DNA of 64,000 nt from Streptomyces alboflavus (GTDB taxonomy: Bacteria; Actinomycetota; Actinomycetes; Streptomycetales; Streptomycetaceae), in the NCBI RefSeq assembly GCF_000716675.1, contig NZ_JNXT01000029.1, forward strand, positions 55,966 through 119,965, in the 5' to 3' direction. Shown piece after piece: positions 28,322 through 36,632 of the stretch. Under the pieces are notes generated by a model. That model worked only from the letters and a program-made list of their open reading frames with translations. It was not told the origin of the DNA and did no database searches. The position numbers and the translations under genes are program-made. Each line of letters opens with the position of its first letter. The stretch's first letter is position 1.

Positions 28322-29116
28322 ATGAGCGGTGTCATGAAGCGTATGGGGATGATCTTCCGCGCGAAGGCGAACAAGGCCCTTGACCGGGCCGAGGACCCGC
28401 GCGAAACCCTCGATTATTCGTACCAGAAGCAGCTGGAGCTGCTGCAGAAGGTGCGCCGCGGCGTCGCCGACGTGGCGACCTCCCGCAAGCGCCTCGAGCT
28501 GCAGCTGAACCAGCTCCAGAAGCAGTCCTCCACCCTGGAGGACCAGGGCCGCAAGGCCCTCGCGCTCGGCCGTGAGGACCTGGCCCGCGAGGCCCTGTCC
28601 CGCCGCGCCGCCCTCCAGCAGCAGGTCAGCGACCTGGAGGTGCAGCACCAGACGCTGCAGGGCGAGGAGGAGAAGCTCACTCTCGCGGCCCAGCGCCTCC
28701 AGGCCAAGGTGGACGCCTTCCGCACGAAGAAGGAGACCATCAAGGCGACCTACACCGCCGCCGAGGCCCAGACCCGGATCGGCGAGGCCTTCTCCGGCAT
28801 CTCCGAGGAGATGGGCGATGTGGGCATGGCGATCCAGCGCGCCGAGGACAAGACCGCGACGCTCCAGGCGCGGGCCGGCGCGATCGACGAACTTCTCGCC
28901 TCCGGCGCCCTCGACGACTCCTCCGGCCTGGCCAAGGACGACATCCAGTCCGAGCTGGACCGGCTCTCCGGTGGTACGGATGTAGAGCTGGAGCTGCAGC
29001 GCATGAAGGCCGAGCTGGCCGGCGGCTCCAGCACGTCGCAGCAGGCCATCGAGGGCGGTCAGGGCCAGAGCCAGCAGGCGCAGCCGCGGGACACCCCGCG
29101 CTTCGACAAGCAGTAG
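28322..29116 (+). CDS. pspA: PspA/IM30 (Vipp1-like) envelope stress protein
   Basis: A 264-residue, almost entirely coiled-coil protein. The N-terminal amphipathic helix (MKRMGMIFRAKANKALDRAEDP) binds stressed membranes; the following heptad-rich helices (YQKQLELLQKVRRGVADVA onward) build ESCRT-III-like oligomers that limit proton leakage. The C-terminal 30 residues are a Gln/Ser/Gly-rich tail beyond the usual fold. ATG 28322 is used; ATG 28334 is an alternative four codons in. It is followed by its small partner gene, then a two-component system, all on the same strand, suggesting one envelope-stress cluster. Confidence 0.94.
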   Translation: MSGVMKRMGMIFRAKANKALDRAEDPRETLDYSYQKQLELLQKVRRGVADVATSRKRLELQLNQLQKQSSTLEDQGRKALALGREDLAREALSRRAALQQQVSDLEVQHQTLQGEEEKLTLAAQRLQAKVDAFRTKKETIKATYTAAEAQTRIGEAFSGISEEMGDVGMAIQRAEDKTATLQARAGAIDELLASGALDDSSGLAKDDIQSELDRLSGGTDVELELQRMKAELAGGSSTSQQAIEGGQGQSQQAQPRDTPRFDKQ

Positions 29117-29160
29117 TCGCTCCGGCCACGACCGAACCGCGCACGTCCGAGGAGGGCGTC

Positions 29161-29439
29161 ATGATCGTACGGATCATGGGGGAGGGACAGGTGAAGCTGG
29201 CCGACAGCCACTTCACCGAGTTGAACAAGCTGGACGACGAGCTGCTCGAGGAGATGGAGAGCGGCGACGAGTCCGGCTTCCGCAGGACGCTGCACGCGCT
29301 CCTGGACAAGGTGCGCGAGCTGGGCGAGCCCCTGCCCGACGACGCCCTGGAGCCGTCCGAGCTGATCCTCCCCGCGCCCGACGCGACCCTCGACGAGGTC
29401 CGCGCCATGCTCTCCGACGACGGACTCATCCCGGGCTAG
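29161..29439 (+). CDS. PspA-associated protein (PspAA family)
   Basis: A 92-residue acidic protein, MIVRIMGEGQVKL ... FTELNKLDDELLEEM ... LSDDGLIPG, matching the PspAA domain that is encoded beside pspA in actinobacteria and archaea. The fold is a small beta-strand plus helical hairpin, and it is thought to work with PspA at the membrane; the mechanism is unknown. ATG 29161 has GAGGAGG just upstream. It starts 44 bp after pspA and is surely co-transcribed. Confidence 0.9.
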   Translation: MIVRIMGEGQVKLADSHFTELNKLDDELLEEMESGDESGFRRTLHALLDKVRELGEPLPDDALEPSELILPAPDATLDEVRAMLSDDGLIPG

Positions 29440-29565
29440 CCCCGGGGTGGCCGGAGGGCAGGCGGGGCCGGGCCCGGCCAGGCGCGTCAAGGGGACGCGT
29501 CAACGCCCGTCCAGGGAACCCCCTTTCCGTTCCCTCCGTCTGAGCGGCGCCGTACCGTTTAGTAC

Positions 29566-30822
29566 GTGACCAACTTCGAACGGTGCCGCGGCTGGGCCAG
29601 AACGCACCCGTTGGCCGTCGACGCGATCCTTGCCGCCGTCGCCCTCTTCTGCATGGTCATCGGCTCCTTCGCCGAGCCCTATGGAGAGCACGGCTCCACC
29701 TGGAACGTCCACGCCCCGGGCAATCTGAGCCTCACCCTCATGGGAGCGGGCGCCGCCACCCTGGTCTTCCGCCGCCGCGCCCCCTGGACCGTGCTCGCGG
29801 CCAGCTGCGCCCTCTCCATCGTGGAGCTGGTGACCAGCGGCCCGCGCGCCCCCGTCGTGATGTGCGCCGTCATCGCCCTGTACACGGTCGCCGCCACCAC
29901 CAACCGCCCCACCACCTGGCGCATCGGCCTGGTCACCATGGCGGGCCTCACCGGCGTCGCCATGCTGGCGGGCCCGCTGCCCTGGTACGCCCAGGAGAAC
30001 CTGGGCATCTTCGCCTGGACCGGCATGGCCGCGGCCGCCGGTGACGCCGTCCGCAGCCGCCGCGCCTTCATCGACGCCATCAGGGAGCGGGCCGAGCGCG
30101 CCGAACGCACCCGCGAGGAGGAGGCCAGGCGCCGGGTCGCGGAGGAGCGGCTGCGCATCGCCCGCGATCTGCACGACGTGGTGGCCCACCACATCGCCCT
30201 GGTCAACGTGCAGGCCGGGGTCGCCGCCCACGTCATGGACAAACGGCCCGACCAGGCCAAGGAGGCCCTCGCGCACGTCCGCGACGCCAGCCGCTCCGCG
30301 CTCGGCGAACTGCGCGCCACCGTCGGCCTGTTGCGCCAGACCGGCGACCCGGAGGCCCCCACCGAACCGGCCCCCGGCCTCGGCCGCCTCGACGACCTCG
30401 TCGACACCTTCCGCAACGCGGGCCTGCCCGTGGACGTGGCCCGCGGCGACGCCGACCTGTCGCCCCCGGCCGCCGTCGACCTGGCCGCGTACCGGATCAT
30501 CCAGGAAGCCCTCACCAATGTGCAGAAGCACGCGGGGGAGCACGCCAAGGCGGAGGTCAGCGTCGTGCGCGTGGGGCCGAACCTGGAGATCACCGTCCTG
30601 GACGACGGCGCCGGTGAGGACGCCCAGGCCGCCGACGACCCGGACCGCGGCGGCGGGCACGGCCTCATCGGCATGCGCGAGCGCGTGAGTGCCCTCGGCG
30701 GGAGGTGCAGCGCGGGGCCCCGCTACGGAGGTGGTTTCCGGGTACATGCGATCCTTCCCGTCACCACCGCGAAACAGGGCGACCGGGGGCAGACCCCGGT
30801 CAAGGGAGGGACTACCGCGTGA
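29566..30822 (+). CDS. Sensor histidine kinase, NarL/DesK-type (HisKA_3)
   Basis: A 418-residue membrane kinase. Residues about 15-165 contain four to six hydrophobic segments forming the sensor. The dimerisation/phosphoacceptor helix is RIARDLHDVVAHHIALV with the modified His at residue 203, and the HATPase_c domain follows (AAYRIIQEALTNVQKHA, LDDGAGED, GGHGLIGMRERVSALGG). The GTG start at 29566 has no clear ribosome site, so a leaderless transcript is possible. The stop overlaps the start of the response regulator gene (GTGA). The signal is unknown; placement after pspA suggests envelope state. Confidence 0.92.
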   Translation: MTNFERCRGWARTHPLAVDAILAAVALFCMVIGSFAEPYGEHGSTWNVHAPGNLSLTLMGAGAATLVFRRRAPWTVLAASCALSIVELVTSGPRAPVVMCAVIALYTVAATTNRPTTWRIGLVTMAGLTGVAMLAGPLPWYAQENLGIFAWTGMAAAAGDAVRSRRAFIDAIRERAERAERTREEEARRRVAEERLRIARDLHDVVAHHIALVNVQAGVAAHVMDKRPDQAKEALAHVRDASRSALGELRATVGLLRQTGDPEAPTEPAPGLGRLDDLVDTFRNAGLPVDVARGDADLSPPAAVDLAAYRIIQEALTNVQKHAGEHAKAEVSVVRVGPNLEITVLDDGAGEDAQAADDPDRGGGHGLIGMRERVSALGGRCSAGPRYGGGFRVHAILPVTTAKQGDRGQTPVKGGTTA

Positions 30823-31499
30823 CGATCCGGGTGCTGCTCGCCGATGACCAGGCGCTGTTGCGCAGCGCGTTCAAGGTCCTCGTCGACTCCGAGCCCGACA
30901 TGGAGGTCGTCGGCGAGGCGTCCGACGGCGCGCAGGCGGTACGGCTCGCGAAGTCCGAGGCGGCCGACGTCGTCCTGATGGACATCCGCATGCCCGGCAC
31001 CGACGGCCTGGCCGCGACCCGGATGATCAGCGGCGATCCGGCGATGTCCCACGTACGTGTGGTGATGCTGACCACCTTCGAGGTCGACGAGTACGTCGTG
31101 CAGTCGCTGCGGGCGGGGGCGTCGGGCTTCCTGGGCAAGGGCGCGGAGCCGGACGAGCTGCTCGGCGCCATCCGGATCGCGGCGGCGGGCGAGGCGCTGC
31201 TCTCGCCCACGGCGACCAAGGGCCTGATCGCCCGGTTCCTCGCGCAGGGCGAGGGCTCCGACGGGGACGCGCCCGCCCGCAGCGAGCGCCTGGACGCGCT
31301 CACCGGACGGGAGCGCGAGGTCCTGGTGCAGGTCGCGGGCGGCCACTCGAACGACGAGATCGCCGAACGCCTGGAGGTCAGCCCGCTCACGGTGAAGACC
31401 CATGTGAACCGCGCGATGGCCAAGCTCGGCGCCCGCGACCGGGCCCAACTCGTCGTCATCGCCTACGAGTCGGGCCTGGTCCGGCCGCGGGGCGACTGA
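30819..31499 (+). CDS. Response regulator, NarL/FixJ family
   Basis: A 226-residue regulator pairing with the kinase immediately upstream. The receiver domain has the acidic pair D9/D10 (LADDQ), phosphoacceptor D55 (LMDIRMPG), Thr in MLTTFE and Lys in FLGKGAEPDE. The C-terminal LuxR-type helix-turn-helix (LTGREREVLVQVAGGHSNDEIAE ... VKTHVNRAMAKLGARDR) binds DNA. The GTG start overlaps the kinase stop and has AAGGGAGGG 6-12 bases upstream. The target genes are unknown; the pspA unit is the obvious candidate. Confidence 0.94.
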   Translation: MTIRVLLADDQALLRSAFKVLVDSEPDMEVVGEASDGAQAVRLAKSEAADVVLMDIRMPGTDGLAATRMISGDPAMSHVRVVMLTTFEVDEYVVQSLRAGASGFLGKGAEPDELLGAIRIAAAGEALLSPTATKGLIARFLAQGEGSDGDAPARSERLDALTGREREVLVQVAGGHSNDEIAERLEVSPLTVKTHVNRAMAKLGARDRAQLVVIAYESGLVRPRGD

Positions 31500-31500
31500 G

Positions 31501-32697
31501 CTACGGCAGCGCCAGCATCCGCTCCAGGGCGAGCTTCGCGAACTGCTCGGTCTCGCGGTCGACCTCGATGCGGTTGACGAGCTTGCCGTCGGCGAGGGAC
31601 TCCAGGGTCCACACCAGGTGCGGCAGGTCGATGCGGTTCATGGTCGAGCAGAAGCAGACCGTCTTGTCGAGGAAGACGATCTCCTTGTCCTCGGCGGCGA
31701 AGCGGTTCGCGAGCCGCCGCACGAGGTTCAGCTCGGTGCCTATCGCCCACTTCGACCCGGCCGGGGCCGACTCCAGGGTCTTGATGATGTGCTCGGTCGA
31801 GCCCACGTAGTCGGCCGCGGCCACGACCTCGTGCTTGCACTCCGGGTGGACGAGCACGTTCACGCCGGGGATGCGGGCCCGCACGTCCTCGACCGACTCC
31901 AGCGAGAAGCGCCCGTGCACCGAGCAGTGCCCGCGCCACAGGATCATCTTCGCGTTCCGCAGCTGCTCGGCGGTCAGGCCGCCGTTCGGCTTGTGCGGGT
32001 TGTAGACGACGCAGTCCTCCAGGGACATGCCCATGTCGCGCACGGCGGTGTTGCGGCCGAGGTGCTGGTCGGGCAGGAAGAGCACCTGCTCGCCCTGCTC
32101 GAAGGCCCACTCCAGGGCGCGCTTGGCGTTCGACGACGTACAGATCGTGCCGCCGTGCTTGCCCGTGAACGCCTTGATGTCGGCCGAGGAGTTCATGTAC
32201 GAGACGGGCACGACCCGCTCGGCGATGCCGGCCTCGGTCAGCGCGTCCCAGCACTCGGCGACCTGCTCGGCCGTCGCCATGTCGGCCATCGAACAGCCCG
32301 CGGCCAGGTCGGGGAGCACGACCTTCTGCTCGTCGCCGGTCAGGATGTCCGCGGACTCGGCCATGAAGTGCACACCGCAGAAGACGATGTACTCGGCCTC
32401 CGGGCGGGCGGCCGCGTCCTTGGCCAGCTTGAAGGAGTCGCCGGTGACGTCGGCGAACTGGATGACCTCGTCGCGCTGGTAGTGGTGGCCGAGCACGAAG
32501 ACCTTGTCGCCGAGCCGCTCCTTGGCGGCGCGGGCGCGCTCCACCAGGCCGGGGTCCGAGGGCGAGGGCAGATCGCCGGGGCACTCCACGCCGCGCTCGC
32601 TCCGGGGGTCGGCCTCGCGGCCGAGCAGCAGCAGGGCGAGCGGGGTCGGCTGTACGTCGAGCTCGGAGCGGTCCACGGTGGTCTGGGCGGTGGTCAC
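31501..32697 (-). CDS. nadA: Quinolinate synthase
   Basis: A 398-residue [4Fe-4S] enzyme that condenses iminoaspartate with dihydroxyacetone phosphate in NAD biosynthesis. It has the three-fold NadA layout: VLGHHYQRDEVIQFADVTGDS at the N-terminal substrate site, VFCGVHFMAESADIL with the first cluster Cys, and CHSVHG-like GHCSVHGRF, HPECKHEV and VFLDKTVCFCSTMNRI with further Cys ligands. The GTG start at 32697 has AGAAGAAAGGG upstream; an upstream in-frame ATG lacks a ribosome site. No nadB or nadC lies next to it in this window. It is divergent from the IscA/ErpA gene, which may help assemble its cluster. Confidence 0.95.
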   Translation of the reverse strand: MTTAQTTVDRSELDVQPTPLALLLLGREADPRSERGVECPGDLPSPSDPGLVERARAAKERLGDKVFVLGHHYQRDEVIQFADVTGDSFKLAKDAAARPEAEYIVFCGVHFMAESADILTGDEQKVVLPDLAAGCSMADMATAEQVAECWDALTEAGIAERVVPVSYMNSSADIKAFTGKHGGTICTSSNAKRALEWAFEQGEQVLFLPDQHLGRNTAVRDMGMSLEDCVVYNPHKPNGGLTAEQLRNAKMILWRGHCSVHGRFSLESVEDVRARIPGVNVLVHPECKHEVVAAADYVGSTEHIIKTLESAPAGSKWAIGTELNLVRRLANRFAAEDKEIVFLDKTVCFCSTMNRIDLPHLVWTLESLADGKLVNRIEVDRETEQFAKLALERMLALP

Positions 32698-32785
32698 GAC
32701 ACACACCCTTTCTTCTGTGATGGTCGCGGCCGGGGCCGGGACCGAAGTGGGCCGGAGGTCGGCACCACGGATCCTTTTCGTCGAA

Positions 32786-32839
32786 TTGACACTATCTATC
32801 ATAACTGCTTCACGTCAGTTTGACGATGGCCATAGTGTC
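32786..32839. promoter_or_regulatory. nadA-erpA divergent promoter region with inverted repeat
   Basis: A distinctly AT-rich core sits in the 253-bp gap. A perfect 8-bp inverted repeat, GACACTAT (32788-32795) and ATAGTGTC (32832-32839), is separated by 36 bp. A consensus TTGACA (32786-32791) reads toward the Fe-S gene, and TATGAT lies on the minus strand within 32796-32806, reading toward nadA. The repeat could be a site for a NAD-responsive regulator; the regulator is not identifiable from this window. Confidence 0.5.
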
Positions 32840-32950
32840 GATGTGACGCATCCCCCGTGCGGCCCCGTGTGCGAGCATGGGAATGAACACGCCGCTCCGC
32901 CGGTTGCAACCGTCGGCAAGCAGTCTCCGTACAACCCGGGAGAGAAGCAG

Positions 32951-33307
32951 ATGTCCGTATCGGACGAGACCACCACCGTGAGCGACGGCATCCTCCTGTC
33001 CGACGCCGCCGCGGAGAAGGTCAAGGCCCTCCTTGACCAGGAAGGCCGGGACGACTTGGCGCTGCGCGTGGCCGTTCAGCCCGGTGGCTGCTCGGGCCTG
33101 CGGTACCAGCTCTTCTTCGACGAGCGCTCGCTGGACGGCGACGTCGTCAAGGAGTTCGGCAGTGTGAAGGTCGTCACCGACCGCATGAGCGCTCCGTACC
33201 TGGGCGGTGCCTCCATCGACTTCGTCGACACCATCGAGAAGCAGGGCTTCACGATCGACAACCCGAACGCCACCGGCTCCTGCGCCTGCGGCGACTCGTT
33301 CAGCTGA
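32951..33307 (+). CDS. erpA: Iron-sulfur carrier protein, HesB/IscA/ErpA family
   Basis: A 118-residue A-type carrier. The three cluster-binding cysteines are present: GGCSGLRYQLFFD in the middle and SCACGDSF at the C-terminus, with the usual spacing. It delivers [4Fe-4S] or [2Fe-2S] units to apo-enzymes, plausibly including the neighbouring quinolinate synthase and respiratory Fe-S proteins. ATG 32951 follows GGGAGAGAAGCAG. A perfect 17-bp hairpin terminates it 46 bp downstream. ErpA and IscA cannot be told apart with certainty from this sequence alone. Confidence 0.92.
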   Translation: MSVSDETTTVSDGILLSDAAAEKVKALLDQEGRDDLALRVAVQPGGCSGLRYQLFFDERSLDGDVVKEFGSVKVVTDRMSAPYLGGASIDFVDTIEKQGFTIDNPNATGSCACGDSFS

Positions 33308-33353
33308 GCCGGTCCGCGTCCGCCTCGCGCGGGCGGTGACCAGGCAGAGCGTA

Positions 33354-33393
33354 CGAAGGCGGCGGCTCCCTTCCAGGGGAGCCGCCGCCTTCG
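33354..33393 (+). terminator. Terminator after the Fe-S carrier gene
   Basis: A perfect 17-bp stem (33354-33370 with 33377-33393) closes a 6-nt loop TTCCAG and is followed by TCGTGCC. It may act in both directions, since the large secreted-protein gene ends convergently at 33428. Confidence 0.85.
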
Positions 33394-33427
33394 TCGTGCC
33401 CGGCCTTCGTCCTGCCTGGCGCGGGCG

Positions 33428-35068
33428 CTACTTCTGGGGTGCCGGAGTTCCCTTGCGCATGCCGTCGTCGCGCGGCACCGCCTTGCCGCCCTCGGTCACG
33501 ACCTTCCGGTCGCCGAGCGGCGCGTCCAGCTTCACCGACAGGACGTAGGACCGCGCCATCGCGACGCACACCGTGCCCTTCTTCGTGGTCGAGGTGACCT
33601 CCACCTCGACCTGCCCGCCGCGCTCCTTCGCCGAGGCCGCGAACGTGCTGCACACCCCGTCCGTGAAGTGCAGGGTCAGGGTCCGGCCCGCCGTGCTGTA
33701 GCCCTCGACCTTCACGTCCTCGGTCAGGGTGTCCGGGTCACCGGGCCGCACGGTCGGCCCCTCAGGAGGGCCGACGGTGCCGGAATCGCCCGGCGCCCGC
33801 AGGTACTTCGGGTCCACCGCGGGGTGCGTCACCGTGTAGGCCTCCGGCGCGCCCGCGGGCTTCACCTCGAACAGCCACGACGGCACGAGCGCGGTCCACC
33901 CGTCCACGAACTGCGCCGCGAGCCCGAACTCGGCGTCCTCGACCGCGATCGGCTGCGGTGCCGGCGGCTTGGGGGAGGGCGGGCACGGGGCGTTCTTGCC
34001 GGGGGCGGGCTCGCCCGGCGCCACGCCGTCGGCGCCCTGGCCCTTGGGCGCGTCGGCGCCCTTGTCCTCGTCCTTGTTCTTGTCCTTGGACGCGTCGTCG
34101 CCGTCCCCGTGCGGCACTGGCCGCGCACAGCCGCCGATGCCCCCGCGCCCGTCGCCCCGGCCGGACTTGTTCAGCAGGTCGAGCGCCTTGCCCGCGCCCA
34201 CGACGGGGTACGTCGCCCCCTTCTCCGGCTCGGTCAGGTGCCCGCTGCCGCCGACCACTTGGCCGTCGGCGCCGACCTGGACGCCCGTCGACCAGCCGTA
34301 CGTCGGCAGGCCGCCCACCTCCGGGTCGGCGTTCACCACCCGCACCGCCCCCATGAGCTGGCGCGCGTCGAGCTTCGCGTCGTCCAGGCCGACGGCCTTC
34401 AGGACGGGGGCGGCCGCCTTCTTCGCGGCGGCCTCGCTGACGGCGCCGCCGGAGTCGTCGGCCGGGCGGCGGTCGGGAGCCCCGGTGCTCGTACCCGCGT
34501 CGGAGCCGGTACCCGGACACCGCTTGCCCTTCAGGCAGTTGTCGCCGCCCGGGGTCGCGTGCCGGGTGTACGTCCAGGTGCCGGGCGCCGCCTTGCTCAC
34601 CCGCAGCGAGGGGCCCGCGCCGTCGTTCGAGGGGCCGATCCACCAGGCGTCGTCGCGGGTGAGCGGGGTGCCGGAGATGCCGAGGGCCTTGGCGAGCCGG
34701 TCCACCCGGTCGCGCGGGACGTCGCCGCGCACCTGGTGCACGGCCGCCGATTCCGGCCCGTCGGGCAGCTCGCCCACGGCCTTGTACGTCGCGCCGTTCG
34801 GGTCGGGCTCGCCCGGCGCGATGCCTTCGGTGCTGCCGTCGGGGCCCTGGCTGCTCCGGCCGTCGCGGTCGCCGGTGTACGCGTCGAGGGTGAGCGGCGG
34901 CGGCGCGCCACCGTCACCCGTCGCCGAGTCGCGGCCGTCGTCGCCGTCGGACGACACGGTCGCCAGATACGCCCCGCCGCCGCCCGCGAGCAGCACCGCG
35001 GCCGCGACCGAGGCGACCAGCAGCGGGGACCGCCGCCGTTGTCCGTCCTGCGTCTGCTCGCTGCTCAC
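33428..35068 (-). CDS. Large secreted or membrane-anchored protein of unknown function
   Basis: A 546-residue protein with one N-terminal hydrophobic segment (RRRSPLLVASVAAAVLLAGGGGAYLATV, described by its ends RRRSPLL and AYLATV), then Gly/Asp/Pro-rich linker sequence and an extracellular body with four or more Cys (DNCLKGKRCPG, GGCARPVP, NAPCPPSP, DGVCSTF, GTVCVAM). A Lys/Asp-rich stretch (SKDKNKDEDKG) lies in the middle. No catalytic motif is recognised; relatives occur in Streptomyces next to nadA. The GTG at 35068 has AAGGAGCGAT immediately upstream, fixing the start. It is convergent with the Fe-S carrier gene. Confidence 0.8.
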   Translation of the reverse strand: MSSEQTQDGQRRRSPLLVASVAAAVLLAGGGGAYLATVSSDGDDGRDSATGDGGAPPPLTLDAYTGDRDGRSSQGPDGSTEGIAPGEPDPNGATYKAVGELPDGPESAAVHQVRGDVPRDRVDRLAKALGISGTPLTRDDAWWIGPSNDGAGPSLRVSKAAPGTWTYTRHATPGGDNCLKGKRCPGTGSDAGTSTGAPDRRPADDSGGAVSEAAAKKAAAPVLKAVGLDDAKLDARQLMGAVRVVNADPEVGGLPTYGWSTGVQVGADGQVVGGSGHLTEPEKGATYPVVGAGKALDLLNKSGRGDGRGGIGGCARPVPHGDGDDASKDKNKDEDKGADAPKGQGADGVAPGEPAPGKNAPCPPSPKPPAPQPIAVEDAEFGLAAQFVDGWTALVPSWLFEVKPAGAPEAYTVTHPAVDPKYLRAPGDSGTVGPPEGPTVRPGDPDTLTEDVKVEGYSTAGRTLTLHFTDGVCSTFAASAKERGGQVEVEVTSTTKKGTVCVAMARSYVLSVKLDAPLGDRKVVTEGGKAVPRDDGMRKGTPAPQK

Positions 35069-35244
35069 CGCATCGCTCCTTAGAACGCCGAGCCGTCCCT
35101 GGTCGCAGAAACCCCACCCATGAGGTTTCGGCGTACATCGCATCCCCTCTGAAGGGGACAGCGGTGGGACGCGGCGGGGGAGCGCACGGTTCCCTCAGCG
35201 CGCGCCGGGGAGGCGCGGCCGGTGTCGGGGCCCCGGCCCCGGTC

Positions 35245-35472
35245 TCAGTTGCCGTACTCCGGCATCCGGTCGATGACGCGGGCGGACGCGGCCGGGACTG
35301 TGACCCCGTGGATCAGCGACGGCGGCACCGGCGCGGCCGCCACGGCGGGCACCACCCAGTGCGGGGCCATGCGGGCGCAGTCGCCGCGCAGCGTCTCCAG
35401 GGTCTCGGCGCGCGGCACCTCCACGGCTTCGGCGGAGTGCTGCGGAACGCTGTGCTTCGGGATGACGGCCAT
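35245..35472 (-). CDS. Small conserved hypothetical protein (75 aa)
   Basis: A short soluble protein beginning MAVIPKHSVPQHSAEAVEV, with ETLETLRGDCARMAPHWVVP in the middle and ending VIDRMPEYGN. It resembles small Streptomyces proteins I recall at this position, but no domain or function is known. It is divergent from the PfkB kinase gene, and the 133 bp between them are AT-rich. The evidence for coding is moderate: the frame is open from a well-placed ATG to its stop and does not overlap another gene. Confidence 0.55.
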   Translation of the reverse strand: MAVIPKHSVPQHSAEAVEVPRAETLETLRGDCARMAPHWVVPAVAAAPVPPSLIHGVTVPAASARVIDRMPEYGN

Positions 35473-35605
35473 AACGGAACCGTATGCACCGCTACGGCGA
35501 AGAAGAAAGACCTACTATTGGGTATTTTTGGCCAGTTCTATGTTGGGTGTTCGACCGGATAGCGTTAACCGTCAACCCCTCGCCTCGCCGCAGGAGCTTC
35601 TCGCC

Positions 35606-36580
35606 GTGCGAATCGCAGTCACCGGCTCCATCGCCACCGACCACCTCATGACCTTCCCCGGCCGCTTCGCCGACCAGCTGGTCGCGGATCAGCTGCACAC
35701 GGTCTCCCTCTCCTTCCTGGTCGATGCCCTAGACGTCCGCCGCGGCGGCGTCGCCGCGAACATCTGCTTCGGTATGGGCCAGCTCGGCACCGGCCCCGTC
35801 ATCGTCGGCGCCGCCGGCGCCGACTTCGACGAGTACCGCGCCTGGCTCGACCGGCACGGGGTGGACACCGCCTCGGTCCGTATCTCCGAGACCCTGCACA
35901 CCGCCCGCTTCGTGTGCACCACGGACGCCGACCACAACCAGATCGGCTCCTTCTACACCGGCGCGATGAGCGAGGCCCGCCTCATCGAGCTGAAGACGGT
36001 CGCCGACCGCGTCGGCGGCCTCGACCTGGTCCTGATCGGCGCCGACGACCCGGAGGCGATGCTCCGCCACACCGAGGAGTGCCGCACCCGCCGGATCCCG
36101 TTCGCCGCGGACTTCTCCCAGCAGATCGCCCGCATGAGCGGCGACGACATCCGCACCCTCCTGGAGGGCGCGACCTACCTCTTCTCCAACGAGTACGAGA
36201 AGGGGCTCATCGAGTCCAAGACCGGCTGGACCGACGCCGAGATCCTCGCCAAGGTCGGCCACCGCGTGACCACCCTCGGCGCGAACGGCGTGCGCATCGA
36301 GGCCGTCGGCGAGGACCCGATCGAGGTCGGCGTGCCCGAGGAGAAGGCCAAGGCCGACCCGACGGGCGTCGGCGACGCCTTCCGCGCCGGCTTCCTCTCC
36401 GGCCTGGCCTGGGGCGTCTCGCACGAGCGCGCCGCCCAGGTCGGCTGCATGCTCGCCACCCTGGTGATCGAGACCACCGGCACCCAGGAGTACGAGCTGC
36501 AGCGCGTCCAGTTCATGGAGCGCTTCACCAAGCAGTACGGCGACGAGGCCGCCGCCGAGGTCAAGGTCCACCTGCCGTGA
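35606..36580 (+). CDS. PfkB family carbohydrate/nucleoside kinase
   Basis: A 324-residue ribokinase-superfamily enzyme. The N-terminal substrate region is VRIAVTGSIATDHLMTFPG and RRGGVAANICFGMGQLG; the C-terminal signature ADPTGVGDAFRAGFLSGL carries the catalytic Asp (GVGD) and anion hole. The pattern is closest to adenosine/sugar kinases of actinobacteria; the substrate cannot be fixed. The GTG start at 35606 is preceded by GCAGGAGC. The upstream AT-rich stretch (35500-35560, including TATTGGGTATTTTTGG) is a likely promoter shared with the divergent small gene. Confidence 0.9.
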   Translation: MRIAVTGSIATDHLMTFPGRFADQLVADQLHTVSLSFLVDALDVRRGGVAANICFGMGQLGTGPVIVGAAGADFDEYRAWLDRHGVDTASVRISETLHTARFVCTTDADHNQIGSFYTGAMSEARLIELKTVADRVGGLDLVLIGADDPEAMLRHTEECRTRRIPFAADFSQQIARMSGDDIRTLLEGATYLFSNEYEKGLIESKTGWTDAEILAKVGHRVTTLGANGVRIEAVGEDPIEVGVPEEKAKADPTGVGDAFRAGFLSGLAWGVSHERAAQVGCMLATLVIETTGTQEYELQRVQFMERFTKQYGDEAAAEVKVHLP

Positions 36581-36632
36581 CCTGCCGCCGGGTGCGCGGC
36601 GCCGACCGGCACCCCGCACCCGGCACCCCGGC

